From contig NW_027479248.1 in NCBI RefSeq assembly GCF_051014685.1, forward strand, positions 110,604 through 174,603: a DNA stretch of 64,000 nt, given 5' to 3'. The notes under the pieces were generated by a model, which was not told the DNA's origin, did not search any database, and was given only the letters and a program-made list of their open reading frames with translations. Positions 12,478 through 24,269 of this stretch are shown here, piece after piece. Numbering within the stretch: position 1 is the first letter of the stretch; every line of letters starts with the position of its first letter. Position numbers and translations under genes: made by a program. The stretch comes from Ptiloglossa arizonensis. Taxonomy: Eukaryota > Arthropoda > Insecta > Hymenoptera > Colletidae.

Positions 12478-15015
12478 AAACGCTTAACCAGAATGCCCTA
12501 GGGAAAAAATACACATACCGTTGTAATCGGGCGAGTTTCTACTTTCAGACGCAACAGGAATTGTTGGGTTAGGTCAATCCGTTCGCGAGATATGAGAGTT
12601 TGAAGCTAAGAAATGCTTGAGAAGACAACAAATTTTTCGCAATTCTGCTGCTCCAAACGCTTAACCAGAATGGGCTAGGGAAAAAATACACATACCGTTG
12701 TAATCGGGCGAGTTTCTACTTTCAGACGCAACAGGAATTTTTGGGTTAAGTCAATCCGTTCGCGAGATATGGGAGTTTGAAGCCAAGAAATGGTTGAGAA
12801 GACAACAAATTTTTCGCAATTCTGCTGCTCCAAACTCTTAACAAGAATGGCCTAGTGAAAAAATACACATACCGTTCTAATCGGGCGAGTTTCTACTTTC
12901 AGACGCAACAGGAATTTTTGGGTCAGGTCAATCCGTTCGCGAGATATGGGAGTTTGAAGCCAAGAAATGGTTGAGAAGACAACAAATTTTTCGCAATTCT
13001 GCTGCTCCAAACGCTTAACCAGAATGGGCTAGGGGAAAAATACACGTACCGTTGTAATCGGGCGAGTTTCTACTTTCAGACGCAATAGGAATTTTTCGGT
13101 TAAGTCAATCCGTTAGCGAGATATGGGAGTTTGAAGCTAAGAAATTGTTTAGAAGACAACAAATTTTTCGCAATTCTGCTGCACCAAACGCTTAACCAGA
13201 ATGGGCTAGGGAAAACATACACATACCGTTGTAATCGGGCGAGTTTCTACTTTCAGATGCATAAGGAATTTTTGGGTTAGGTCAATCCGTTCGCGAGATA
13301 TGGGAGTTTGAAGACAACAAATGGTTGAGAAGGCAAAAAATTTTTCGCAATTCTGCTGCTCCAAACGCTTAACCAGAATGCCCTAGGGAAAAAATACACA
13401 TACCGTTGTAATCGGGCGAGTTTCTACTTTCAAATCCAATAGGAATTTTAGGGATAGGTCAATCCGTTCGCGAGATATGGGAGTTTGAAGCCAAGAAATG
13501 GTTGAGAAGACAACAAATTTTTCGCAATTCTGCTGCTCCAAACGCTTAACCAGAATGGGCTAGGGGAAAAATACACGTACCGTTGTAATCGGGCGAGTTT
13601 CTACTTTCAGACGCAATAGGAATTTTTCGGTTAAGTCAATCCGTTAGCGAGATATGGGAGTTTGAAGCTAAGAAATTGTTTAGAAGACAACAAATTTTGC
13701 GCAATTCTGCTGCACCAAACGCTTAACCAGAATGGGCTAGGGAAAACATACACATACCGTTGTAATCGGGCGAGTTTCTACTTTCAGATGCATAAGGAAT
13801 TTTTGGGTTAGGTCAATCCGTTCGCGAGATATGGGAGTTTGAAGACAACAAATGGTTGAGAAGGCAAAAAATTTTTCGCAATTCTGCTGCTCCAAACGCT
13901 TAACCAGAATGCTCTAGGGAAAAAATACACATACCGTTGTAATCGGGCGAGTTTCTACTTTCAAATCCAATAGGAATTTTAGGTATAGGTCAATCCGTTC
14001 GCGAGATATGAGAGTTTGAAGCTAAGAAATGGTTGAGAAGACAACAAATTTTTCGCACATCTGCTGCTCCAAACGCTTAACCAGAATGCCCTAGGGAAAA
14101 AATACGCATACCTTTGTAATCGGGCGAGTTTCTACTTTCGGATACAATAGGAATTTTTGGGTTCGGTCAATCCGTTCGCGAGATAAGGGACTTTGAAGTT
14201 AAGAAATGGTTGACAAGACAACAAATTTTTCGCACTTCTGCTGCTCCAATCGCTTAACCAGAATGGCCTAGGGGAAAAATACACGTACCGTTGTAATCGG
14301 GCGAGTTTCTACTTTCAAATGCAATAGGAATTTTTGGGTTAGGTCAATCCGTTCGCGAGATATGGGACTTTGAAGCTAAGAAATGGTTGACAAGACAACA
14401 AATTTTGCGCACTTCTGCTGCTCCAATCGCTTAACCAGAATGGCCTAGGGGAAAAATACACGTACCGTTGTAATCGGGCGAGTTTCTACTTTCAAATGCA
14501 ATAGGAATTTTTGGGTTAGGTCAATCCGTTCGCGAGATATGGGACTTTGAAGCTAAGAAATGGTTGACAAGACAACAAATTTTGCGCACTTCTGCTGCTC
14601 CAATCGCTTAACCAGAATGCCCTAGGGGAAAAATACACGTACCGTTGTAATCGGGCGAGTTTCTACTTTCAGACGCAATAGGAATTTTTCGGTTAAGTCA
14701 ATCCGTTAGCGAGATATGGGAGTTTGAAGCTAAGAAATTGTTTAGAAGACAACAAATTTTTCGCAATTCTGCTGCACCAAACGCTTAACCAGAATGGGCT
14801 AGGGAAAACATACACATACCGTTGTAATCGGGCGAGTTTCTACTTTCAGATGCATAAGGAATTTTTGGGTTAGGTCAATCCGTTCGCGAGATATGGGAGT
14901 TTGAAGACAACAAATGGTTGAGAAGGCAAAAAATTTTTCGCAATTCTGCTGCTCCAATCGCTTAACCAGAATGCCCTAGGGAAAAAATACACATACCGTT
15001 CTAATCGGGCGAGTT
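12478..15015. repeat. 14/15-mer HOR, copy 2 with one inserted monomer (block A)
   Basis: Matches 10,000-12,360. The offset is 2,478 up to about 14,478 and 2,655 (15 x 177) afterwards, so one unit at about 14,461-14,637 is a local duplicate of the preceding unit, which carries AAATTTTGCGCACTTC and CCAATCGC. A later variant of this HOR continues downstream with its internal order rearranged. Confidence 0.78.
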
Positions 15016-15899
15016 TCTACTTTCAGACGCCACAGGAATTTTTGGGTTAAGTCAATCCGTTCGCGAGATATGGGAGTTTGAAGCCAAGAAATGGTTGAGA
15101 AGACAACAAATTTTTCGCAATTCTGCTGCTCCAAACTCTTAACAAGAATGGCCTAGTGAAAAAATACACATACCGTTCTAATCGGGCGAGTTTCTACTTT
15201 CAGACGCAACAGGAATTTTTGGGTTAGGTCAATCCGTTCGCGAGATATGGGAGTTTGAAGACAACAAATGGTTGAGAAGGCAAAAAATTTTTCGCAATTC
15301 TGCTGCTCCAAACGCTTAACCAGAATGCTCTAGGGAAAAAATACACATACCGTTGTAATCGGGCGAGTTTCTACTTTCAAATCCAATAGGAATTTTAGGG
15401 ATAGGTCAATCCGTTCGCGAGATATGAGAGTTTGAAGCTAAGAAATGGTTGAGAAGACAACAAATTTTTCGCACATCTGCTGCTCCAAACGCTTAACCAG
15501 AATGCCCTAGGGAAAAAATACGCATACCTTTGTAATCGGGCGAGTTTCAACTTTCAGATACAATAGGAATTTTTGGGTTCGGTCAATCCGTTCGCGAGAT
15601 AAGGGACTTTGAAGCTAAGAAATGGTTGACAAGACAACAAATTTTGCGCACTTCTGCTGCTCCAATCGCTTAAACAGAATGCCCTAGGGGAAAAATACAC
15701 GTACCGTTGTAATCGGGCGAGTTTCTACTTTCAGATGCATAAGGAATTTTTGGGTTAGGTCAATCCGTTCGCGAGATATGGGAGTTTGAAGACAACAAAT
15801 GGTTGAGAAGGCAAAAATTTTTTCGCAATTCTGCTGCTCCAAACGCTTAACCAGAATGGGCTAGGGGAAAAATACACGTACCGTTGTAATCGGGCGAGT

Positions 15900-18840
15900 T
15901 TCTACTTTCAGACGCAACAGGAATTGTTGGGTTAGGTCAATCCGTTCGCGAGATATGAGAGTTTGAAGCTAAGAAATGCTTGAGGAGACAACAAATTTTT
16001 CGCAATTCTGCTGCTCCAAACGCTTAACCAGAATGGCCTAGGGAAAGAATACGCATACCGTTGTAATCGGGCGAGTTTCTACTTTCAAATGCAATAGGAA
16101 TTTTTGGGTCAGGTCAATCCGTTCGCGAGATATGAGAGTTTGAAGCTAAGAAATGGTTGAGAGGACAACAAATTTTTCGCAAATCTGCTGCTCCAAACGC
16201 TTAACCAGAATGGCCTAGGGAAAAAATACACATACGATTGTAATCGGGCGAGTTTCTACTTTCAGACGCAACAGGAATTTTTGGGTTAGGTCAATCCGTT
16301 CGCGAGATATGAGAGTTTGAAGCTAAGAAATGCTTGAGAAGATAACAAATTTTTCGCAATTCTGCTGCTCCAAACGCTTAACCAGAATGGGCTAGGGAAA
16401 AAATACACATACCGTTGTAATCGGGCGAGTTTCTACTTTCAGACGCAACAGGAATTTTTGGGTTAAGTCAATCCGTTCGCGGGATATGGGAGTTTGAAGC
16501 CAAGAAATGGTTGAGAAGACAACAAATTTTACGCAATTCTGCTGCTCCAAACTCTTAACAAGAATGGCCTAGTGAAAAAATACACATACCGTTCTAATCG
16601 GGCGAGTTTCTACTTTCAGACGCAACAGGAATTTTTGGGTTAGGTCAATCCGTTCGCGAGATATGGGAGTTTGAAGCCAAGAAATGGTTGAGAAGACAAC
16701 AAATTTTTCGCAATTCTGCTGCTCCAAACGCTTAACCAGAATGGGCTAGGGGAAAAATACACGTACCGTTGTAATCGGGCGAGTTTCTACTTTCAGACGC
16801 AATAGGAATTTTTCGGTTAAGTCAATCCGTTAGCGAGATATGGGAGTTTGAAGCTAAGAAATTGTTTAGAAGACAACAAATTTTTCGCAATTCTGCTGCA
16901 CCAAACGCTTAACCAGAATGGGCTAGGGAAAACATACACATACCGTTGTAATCGGGCGAGTTTCTACTTTCAGATGCATAAGGAATTTTTGGGTTAGGTC
17001 AATCCGTTCGCGAGATATGGGAGTTTGAAGACAACAAATGGTTGAGAAGGCAAAAAATTTTTCGCAATTCTGCTGCTCCAATCGCTTAACCAGAATGCCC
17101 TAGGGAAAAAATACACATACCGTTGTAATCGGGCGAGTTTCTACTTTCAAATGCAATAGGAATTTTTGGGTTAGGTCCATCCGTTCGCGAGATATGGGAG
17201 TTTGAAGCTAAGAAATTGTTTAGAAGACAACAAATTTTTCGCAATTCTGCTGCACCAAACGCTTAACCAGAAGGTGCTAGGGAAAACATACACATACCGT
17301 TGTAATCGGGCGAGTTTCTACTTTCAGATGCATAAGGAATTTTTGGGTTAGGTCAATCCGTTCGCGAGATATGGGAGTTTGAAGGCAAGAAATGGTTGAG
17401 AAGGCAAAAAATTTTTCGCACATCTGCTGCTCCAATCGCTTAACCAGAATGGCCTAGGGGAAAAATACACGTACCGTTGTAATCGGGCGAGTTTCTACTT
17501 TCAAATGCAATAGGAATTTTTGAGTTAGGTCAATCCGTTCGCGAGATATGGGAGTTTGAAGCCAAGAAATGGTTGAAAAGGCAAAAAATTTTTCGCAATT
17601 CTGCTGCTCCAAACGCTTAACCAGAATGCCCTAGGGAAAAAATACACATACCGTTGTAATCGGGCGAGTTTCTACTTTCAGACGCAACAGGAATTGCTGG
17701 GTTCGGTCAATCCGTTCGCGAGATATGAGAGTTTGAAGCTAAGAAATGCTTGAGGAGACAACAAATTTTTCGCAATTCTGCTGCTCCAAACGCTTAACCA
17801 GAATGGCCTAGGGAAAAAATACGCATACCGTTGTAATCGGACGAGTTTCTACTTTCAAATGCAATAGGAATTTTTGGGTCAGGTCAATCCTTTCGCGAGA
17901 TATGAGAGTTTGAAGCTAAGAAATGGTTGAGAGGACAACAAATTTTTCGCAAATCTGCTGCTCCAAACGCTTAACCAGAGTGGCCTAGGGAAAAAATACA
18001 CATACGATTGTAATCGGGCGAGTTTCTACTTTCAGACGCAACAGGAATTTTTGGGTTAGGTCAATCCGTTCGCGAGATATGAGAGTTTGAAGCTAAGAAA
18101 TGCTTGAGAAGACAACAAATTTTTCGCAATTCTGCTGCTCCAAACGCTTAACCAGAATGGGCTAGGGAAAAAATACACATACCGTTGTAATCGGGCGAGT
18201 TTCTACTTTCAGACGCAACAGGAATTTTTGGGTTAAGTCAATCCGTTCGCGAGATATGGGAGTTTGAAGCCAAGAAATGGTTGAGAAGACAACAAATTTT
18301 TCGCAGTTCTGCTGCTCCAAACTCTTAACAAGAATGGCCTAGTGAAAAAATACACATACCGTTCTAATCGGGCGAGTTTCTACTTTCAGACGCAACAGGA
18401 ATTTTTGGGTTAGGTCAATCCGTTCGCGAGATATGGGAGTTTGAAGCCAAGAAATGGTTGAGAAGACAACAAATTTTTCGCAATTCTGCTGCTCCAAACG
18501 CTTAACCAGAATGGGCTAGGGGAAAAATACACGTACCGTTGTAATCGGGCGAGTTTCTACTTTCAGACGCAATAGGAATTTTTCGGTTAAGTCAATCCGT
18601 TAGCGAGATATGGGAGTTTGAAGCTAAGAAATTGTTTAGAAGACAACAAATTTTTCGCAATTCTGCTGCACCAAACGCTTAACCAGAATGGGCTAGGGAA
18701 AACATACACATACCGTTGTAATCGGGCGAGTTTCTACTTTCAGATGCATAAGGAATTTTTGGGTTAGGTCAATCCGTTCGCGAGATATGGGAGTTTGAAG
18801 ACAACAAATGGTTGAGAAGGCAAAAAATTTTTCGCAATTC
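15900..18840. repeat. 10-monomer-offset HOR pair in block A
   Basis: Bases 15,900-17,070 recur at 17,670-18,840, an offset of 1,770 (10 x 177). Shared marks are GGAATTGTTGGG or GGAATTGCTGGG at 15,920 and 17,690, TGCTTGAGGAGAC at 15,978 and 17,748, CATACGATTG at 16,231 and 18,001, and AAATTGTTTAG at 16,860 and 18,630. The copies part at about 17,075, where one has CCAATCGC and the other CCAAACGC. Confidence 0.78.
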
Positions 18841-20660
18841 TGCTGCTCCAAACGCTTAACCAGAATGCCCTAGGGAGAAAATACACATACCGTTGTAATC
18901 GGGCGAGTTTCTACTTTCAAATCCAATAGGAATTTTAGGGATAGGTCAATCCGTTCACGAGATATGAGAGTTTGAAGCTAAGAAATGGTTGAGAAGACAA
19001 CAAATTTTTCGCAAATCTGCTGCTCCAAACGCTTAACCAGAATGCCCTAGGGAACGCATACCGTTGTAATCGGGCGAGTTTCTACTTTCGGATACAATAG
19101 GAATTTTTGGGTTCGGTCAATCCGTTCGCGAGATAAGGGACTTTGAAGTTAAGAAATGGTTGACAAGACAACAAATTTTTCGCACTTCTGCTGCTCCAAT
19201 CGCTTAACCAGAATGGCCTAGGGGAAAAATACACGTACCGTTGTAATCGGGCGAGTTTCTACTTTCAAATGCAATAGGAATTTTTGGGTTAGGTCAATCC
19301 GTTCGCGAGATATGGGACTTTGAAGCTAAGAAATGGTTGACAAGACAACAAATTTTGCGCACTTCTGCTGCTCCAATCGCTTAACCAGAATGCCCTAGGG
19401 GAAAAATACACGTACCGTTGTAATCGGGCGAGTTTCTACTTTCAGATGCATAAGGAATTTTTGGGTTAGGTCAATCCGTTCGCGAGATATGGGAGTTTGA
19501 AGACAACAAATGGTTGAGAAGGCAAAAAATTTTTCGCATTTCTGCTGCTCCAAACGCTTAACCAGAATGCCATAGGGAAAAAATACACATACCGTTGTAA
19601 TCGGGCGAGTTTCTACTTTCAAATCCAATAGGAATTTTTGGGCTAGGTCAATCCGTTCGCGAGATATGAGAGTTTGAAGCTAAGAAATGCTTGAGAACAC
19701 AACAAATTTTTCGCAATTCTGCTGCTCCAAACGCTTAACCAGAATGGGCTAGGGAAAAAATACACATACCGTTGTAATCGGGCGAGTTTCTACTTTCAGG
19801 CGCAACAGGAATTTTTGGGTTAAGTCAATAAGTTCGCGAGATATGGGAGTTTGAAGCCAAGAAATGGTTGAGAAGACAACAAATTTTTCGCAATTCTGCT
19901 GCTCCAAACGCTTAACCAGAATGGGCTAGGGAAAAAATACACATACCGTTGTAATCGGGCGAGTTTCTACTTTCAGACGCAATAGGAATTTTTCGGTTAA
20001 GTCAATCCGTTAGCGAGATATGGGAGTTTGAAGCTAAGAAATTGTTTAGAAGACAACAAATTTTTCGCAATTCTGCTGCACCGAACGCTTAACCAGAATG
20101 GGCTAGGGAAAACATACACATACCGTTGTAATCGGGCGAGTTTCTACTTTCAGATGCATAAGGAATTTTTGGGTTAGGTCAATCCGTTCGCGAGATATGG
20201 GAGTTTGAAGACAACAAATGGTTGAGAAGGCAAGAAATTTTTCGCAATTCTGCTGCTCCAAACGCTTAACCAGAATGCCCTAGGGAAAAAATACACATAC
20301 CGTTGTAATCGGGCGAGTTTCTACTTTCAAATCCAATAGGAATTTTAGGGATAGGTCAATCCGTTCGCGAGATATGAGAGTTTGAAGCTAAGAAATGGTT
20401 GAGAAGACAACAAATTTTTCGCAAATCTGCTGCTCCAAACGCTTAACCAGAATGCCCTAGGGAAAAAATACGCATACCGTTGTAATCGGGCGAGTTTCTA
20501 CTTTCGGATACAATAGGAATTTTTGGGTTCGGTCAATCCGTTCGCGAGATAAGGGACTTTGAAGTTAAGAAATGGTTGACAAGACAACAAATTTTTCGCA
20601 CTTCTGCTGCTCCAAACGCTTAACCAGAATGGCCTAGGGGAAAAATACACGTACCGTTGT
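18632..20660. repeat. 8-monomer-offset HOR pair spanning the 6-bp deletion monomer
   Basis: Bases 18,632-19,050 match 20,042-20,460 at an offset of 1,410. Bases after 19,055 match at 1,416 (8 x 177), for example TCTACTTTCGGATACAATAG at 19,081 and 20,497. The 6-base change in offset is the deletion at 19,053 (GGGAACGCATACC). Since only the upstream copy carries it, the deletion arose after the duplication or was removed from the other copy. Confidence 0.8.
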
Positions 20661-21189
20661 AATCGGGCGAGTTTCTACTTTCAGACGCAATAGGAATTTT
20701 TCGGTTAAGTCAATCCGCTCGCGAGATATGGGAGTTTGAAGCTAAGAAATTGTTTAGAAGACAACAAATTTTTCGCAATTCTGCTGCACCAAACGCTTAA
20801 CCAGAATGGGCTAGGGAAAACATACACATACCGTTGTAATCGGGCGAGTTTCTACTTTCAGACGCAACAGGAATTTTTGGGTTAGGACAATCCGTTCGCG
20901 AGATATGGGAGTTTGAAGCCAACAAATGGTTGAGAAGGCAAAAAATTTTTCGCAATTCTGCTGCTCCAAACGCTTAACCAGAATGCCCTAGGGAAAAAAT
21001 ACACATACCGTTGTAATCGGGCGAGTTTCTACTTTCAAATCCAATAGGAATTTTAGGGATAGGTCAATCCGTTCGCGAGATATGAGAGTTTGAAGCTAAG
21101 AAATGGTTGAGAAGACAACAAATTTTTCGCAAGTCTGCTGCTCCAAACGCTTAACCAGAATGCCCTAGGGAAAAAATACGCATACCGTT

Positions 21190-21245
21190 GTAATCGGGCG
21201 AGTTTCTACATTCAGATGTAGTAGGAATTTTTGGGTTTGGTCAAT
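21190..21245. other. Junction between satellite subfamilies A and B
   Basis: The monomer beginning at 21,068 has A-type marks up to GCCCTAGGGAAAAAATACGC (21,161-21,180). From ATTCAGATGTAGTAGG (about 21,210) and GGGTTTGGTC onward all marks are B type, and they remain so for more than 42 kb. The phase of the repeat is kept across the switch, with no inserted sequence. The exact breakpoint cannot be placed better than the shared stretch CGGGCGAGTTTCTAC. Confidence 0.85.
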
Positions 21246-24200
21246 CCGTTCGCGAGATGTGGGAGTTTGAAGCTAAGAAATGGTTGAGAAGGCAACAAAT
21301 TTTTCGCACTTCTGTTGCTCCAAACGCTTAATCAGAATGGCCTAGTGAAAAAATACACATACCTTTGTAATCGGGCGAGTTTCTACATTCAGATGTAGTA
21401 GGAATTTTTGGGTTTGGTCAATCCGTTCGCGAGATGTGGGAGTTTGAAGCTAAGAAATGGTTGAGAAGACAACAAATTTTTCGCACTTTTGCTGCACCAA
21501 ACGCTTAACCAGATTGGCCTAGGGAAAAAATACACATACTGTTGTAACCGGGCGAGTTTCTACTTTCAGATATAGTAGGAATTTTTGGGTTTGTTCAATC
21601 CGTTCGCGAGATATGGCAGATTGAAACTAAGAAATGGTTGAGATGACAACAAATTTTTCGCATTTCTGCTGCTCCAAACGCTTAACCAGAATTGACTAGG
21701 GAAAAAATACACATACCTTTGTAATCGGGCGAGTTTCTACTTTCAGATGTAGTAGGAATTTCTGGGTTTGATCAATCCGTTCGCGAGATGTGGGAGTTTG
21801 AAGCTAAGAAATGGTTGAGAAGACAACAAATTTTTCGCACTTCTGCTGCTCCAAACGCTTAACCAGAATGGCCTAGGCAAAAATACACATACGTTCTAAT
21901 CGGGCGAGTTTCTACATTCAGATGTAGTAGGAATTTTTGGGTTTGGTCAATCCGTTCGCGAGATGTGGGAGTTTGAAGCTAAGAAATGGTTGAGAAGGCA
22001 ACAAATTTTTCGCACTTCTGCTGCTCCAAACGCTTAACCAGAATGTCCTAGGGAAAAGATACACATACCTTTGTAATCGGGCGAGTTTCTACTTTCAGAT
22101 GTAGTAGGAATTTCTGGGTTTGATCAATCCGTTCGCGAGATGTGGGAGTTTGAAGCTAAGAAATGGTTGAGAAGACAACAAATTTTTCGCACCTCTGCTG
22201 CACCAAACGCTTAACCAGAATGGCCTAGGGAAAAAATACACATACCGTTGTAATCGGGCAAGCTTCTACATTCAGACGCAGCATGAATTTTTGGGTGTGG
22301 TCAATCCGTTCGCGAGATATGGGAGTTTGAAGCTAAGAAATGTTTGAGAAGGCAACAAATTTTTCGCACTTCTGCTGCTCCAAACGCTTAACCAGAATGG
22401 CCTAGGGAAAAAATACACATACCCTTGTAATCGGGCGAGTTTCTACATTCAGACGCAATAGGAATTTTTGGGTTTGGTCAATCCGTTCGCGAGATATGGG
22501 AGTTGGAAGCTAAGAAATGGTTGAGAAGGCAACAAATTTTGCGCATTTCAGCTGCTCCAAACGCTTTACCAGAATGGCCTTGGAAAAAAATACACATACC
22601 GTTGTTAGCGTATGAGTTTCTGCTTTCAGACGCAATAGGAATTTTTGGGTGTGGTCAATCCGTTCGCGAGATATGGGAGTTTGAAGCTAAGAAATGTTTG
22701 AGAAAGCAACAAATTTTTCGCATTTCTGCTGCTCCAAACGCTTAACCAGAATGGCCTAGGGAAAAAATACACATACCGTTGTAATCGGGCGAGTTTCTAC
22801 ATTCAGACGCAATAGGAATTTTTGGGTTTGGTCAATCCGTTCGCGAGATATGGGAGTTTGAAGCTAAGAAATGGTTGAGAAGACAACAAATTTTTCGCAC
22901 TTCTGCTGCTCCAAACGCTTAACCAGAGTGGCCTAGGGAAAAATACACATACCGTTGTAATCGGGCGAGTTTCTACATTCAGACGCAGTAGGAATTTTTG
23001 GGCTTGGTCAATCCGTTCGCGAGATATAGGAGTTTGAAGCTAAGAAATGGTTGAGAAGGCAACAAATTTTTCGCACTTCTGCTGCTCCAAACACTTAACC
23101 AGAATGGCCTAGGGTGAAAATACACAAACCGTTGTAATCGGGCGAGTTTCTACATTCAGACGCAGCAGGAATTTTTGGGTTTGGTCAATCCGTTCGCGAG
23201 ATATGGTTGTTTGAAGCTAAGAAATGCTTGATTAGCCAACAAATTTTTCGCACTTCTGTTGCTCCAAACGCTTAATCAGAATGGCCTAGTGAAAAAATAC
23301 ACATACCTTTGTAATCGGGCGAGTTTCTACTTTCAGATGTAGTAGGAATTTTTGGGTTTGGTCAATCCGTTCGCGAGATGTGGGAGTTTGAAGCTAAGAA
23401 ATGGTTAAGAAGACAACAAATTTTTCGCACTTCTGCTGCTCCAAACGCTTAACCAGAATGGCCTAGGGAAAAAATGCACATACCGTTGTAATCGGGCGAA
23501 TTTCTACTTTCAGATATAGTAGGATATTTTTGGGTTTGGTCAATCCGTTCGCGAGATATGGGAGTTGGAAGCTAAGAAATGTTTGATAAGGCAACAAATT
23601 TTTCGCACTTCTGCTGCTCCAAACGCTTAACCAGAATGGCCTAGGGAAAAAATACACATACCGTTGCAATCGGGCGAGTTTCTACATTCAGACGCAATAG
23701 GAATTTTTGGGATTGGTCAATCCGTTCAGAAGATATGGGAGTTGGAAGCTAAGAAATGGCTGAGAAGGCAACAAATTTTGCGCATTTCAGCTGCTCCAAA
23801 CGCTTAACCAGAATGGCCTTGGGAAAAAAGACATACCGTTGTTATCGTACGAGTTTCTACTTTCAGACGCAGTAGGAATTTTTGATTTGGTCAATCCGTT
23901 CGCGAGATATGGGAGTTTGAAGCTAGGAAATGCTTGAGAATGCAAGAAATTTTTCGCACTTCTGCTGCTCCAAACGCTTACCCAGAATGGCCTAGTGAAA
24001 AAATACACATGCCTTTGTAATCGGGCGAGTTTCTTCTTTCAGATGTAGTAGGAATATTTGGGTTTGGTCAATCCGTTCGCGAGATGTGGGAGTTTGAAGC
24101 TAAGATGTGGTTGAGAAAACAACAAATTTTTCGCACTTCTGCTGCTCCAAACGCTTAACCAGAACGGCCTAGGGAAAAAATACACATACCCTTGTAATCG

Positions 24201-24269
24201 GGCGAGTTTCTACATTCAGACGCAATAGGAATTTTTGGGTTTGGTCAATCCGTTCGCGAGATATGGGAG

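Larger units (their letters stand above)
1..21206. repeat. Satellite subfamily A block (~120 monomers)
   Basis: Monomers here carry GGGTTAGGTCAATCC (or GGATAGGTC, GGTTAAGTC), GCAATTCTGCTGC, frequent TCCAATCGC, GCCCTAGGG or CCTAGGGGAAAAATAC, and ACGCAACAGG, ACGCAATAGG or ATGCATAAGG. The phase mark at 11 is exactly 104 x 177 bases before the mark at 18,419, so there is no net length change over 18 kb. The only length change I found is a 6-base loss near 19,053, where GGGAAAAAATACGC is shortened to GGGAACGC. At least three interleaved monomer types can be told apart: GACTTTGAAGCTAAG with GACAAGACAAC, GAGTTTGAAGCCAAG with GAGAAGGCAAAAAA, and AAATTGTTTAGAAG with GCTGCACCAAACGC. No gene or transposon is present. 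Confidence 0.93.

Noticed and set aside
1..21206. Telomere-like motifs in GGGTTAGG and TTTTAGGG
   Set aside because: They occur once per 177-base unit inside a longer conserved context and are never in tandem, so they are not interstitial telomeric repeats.
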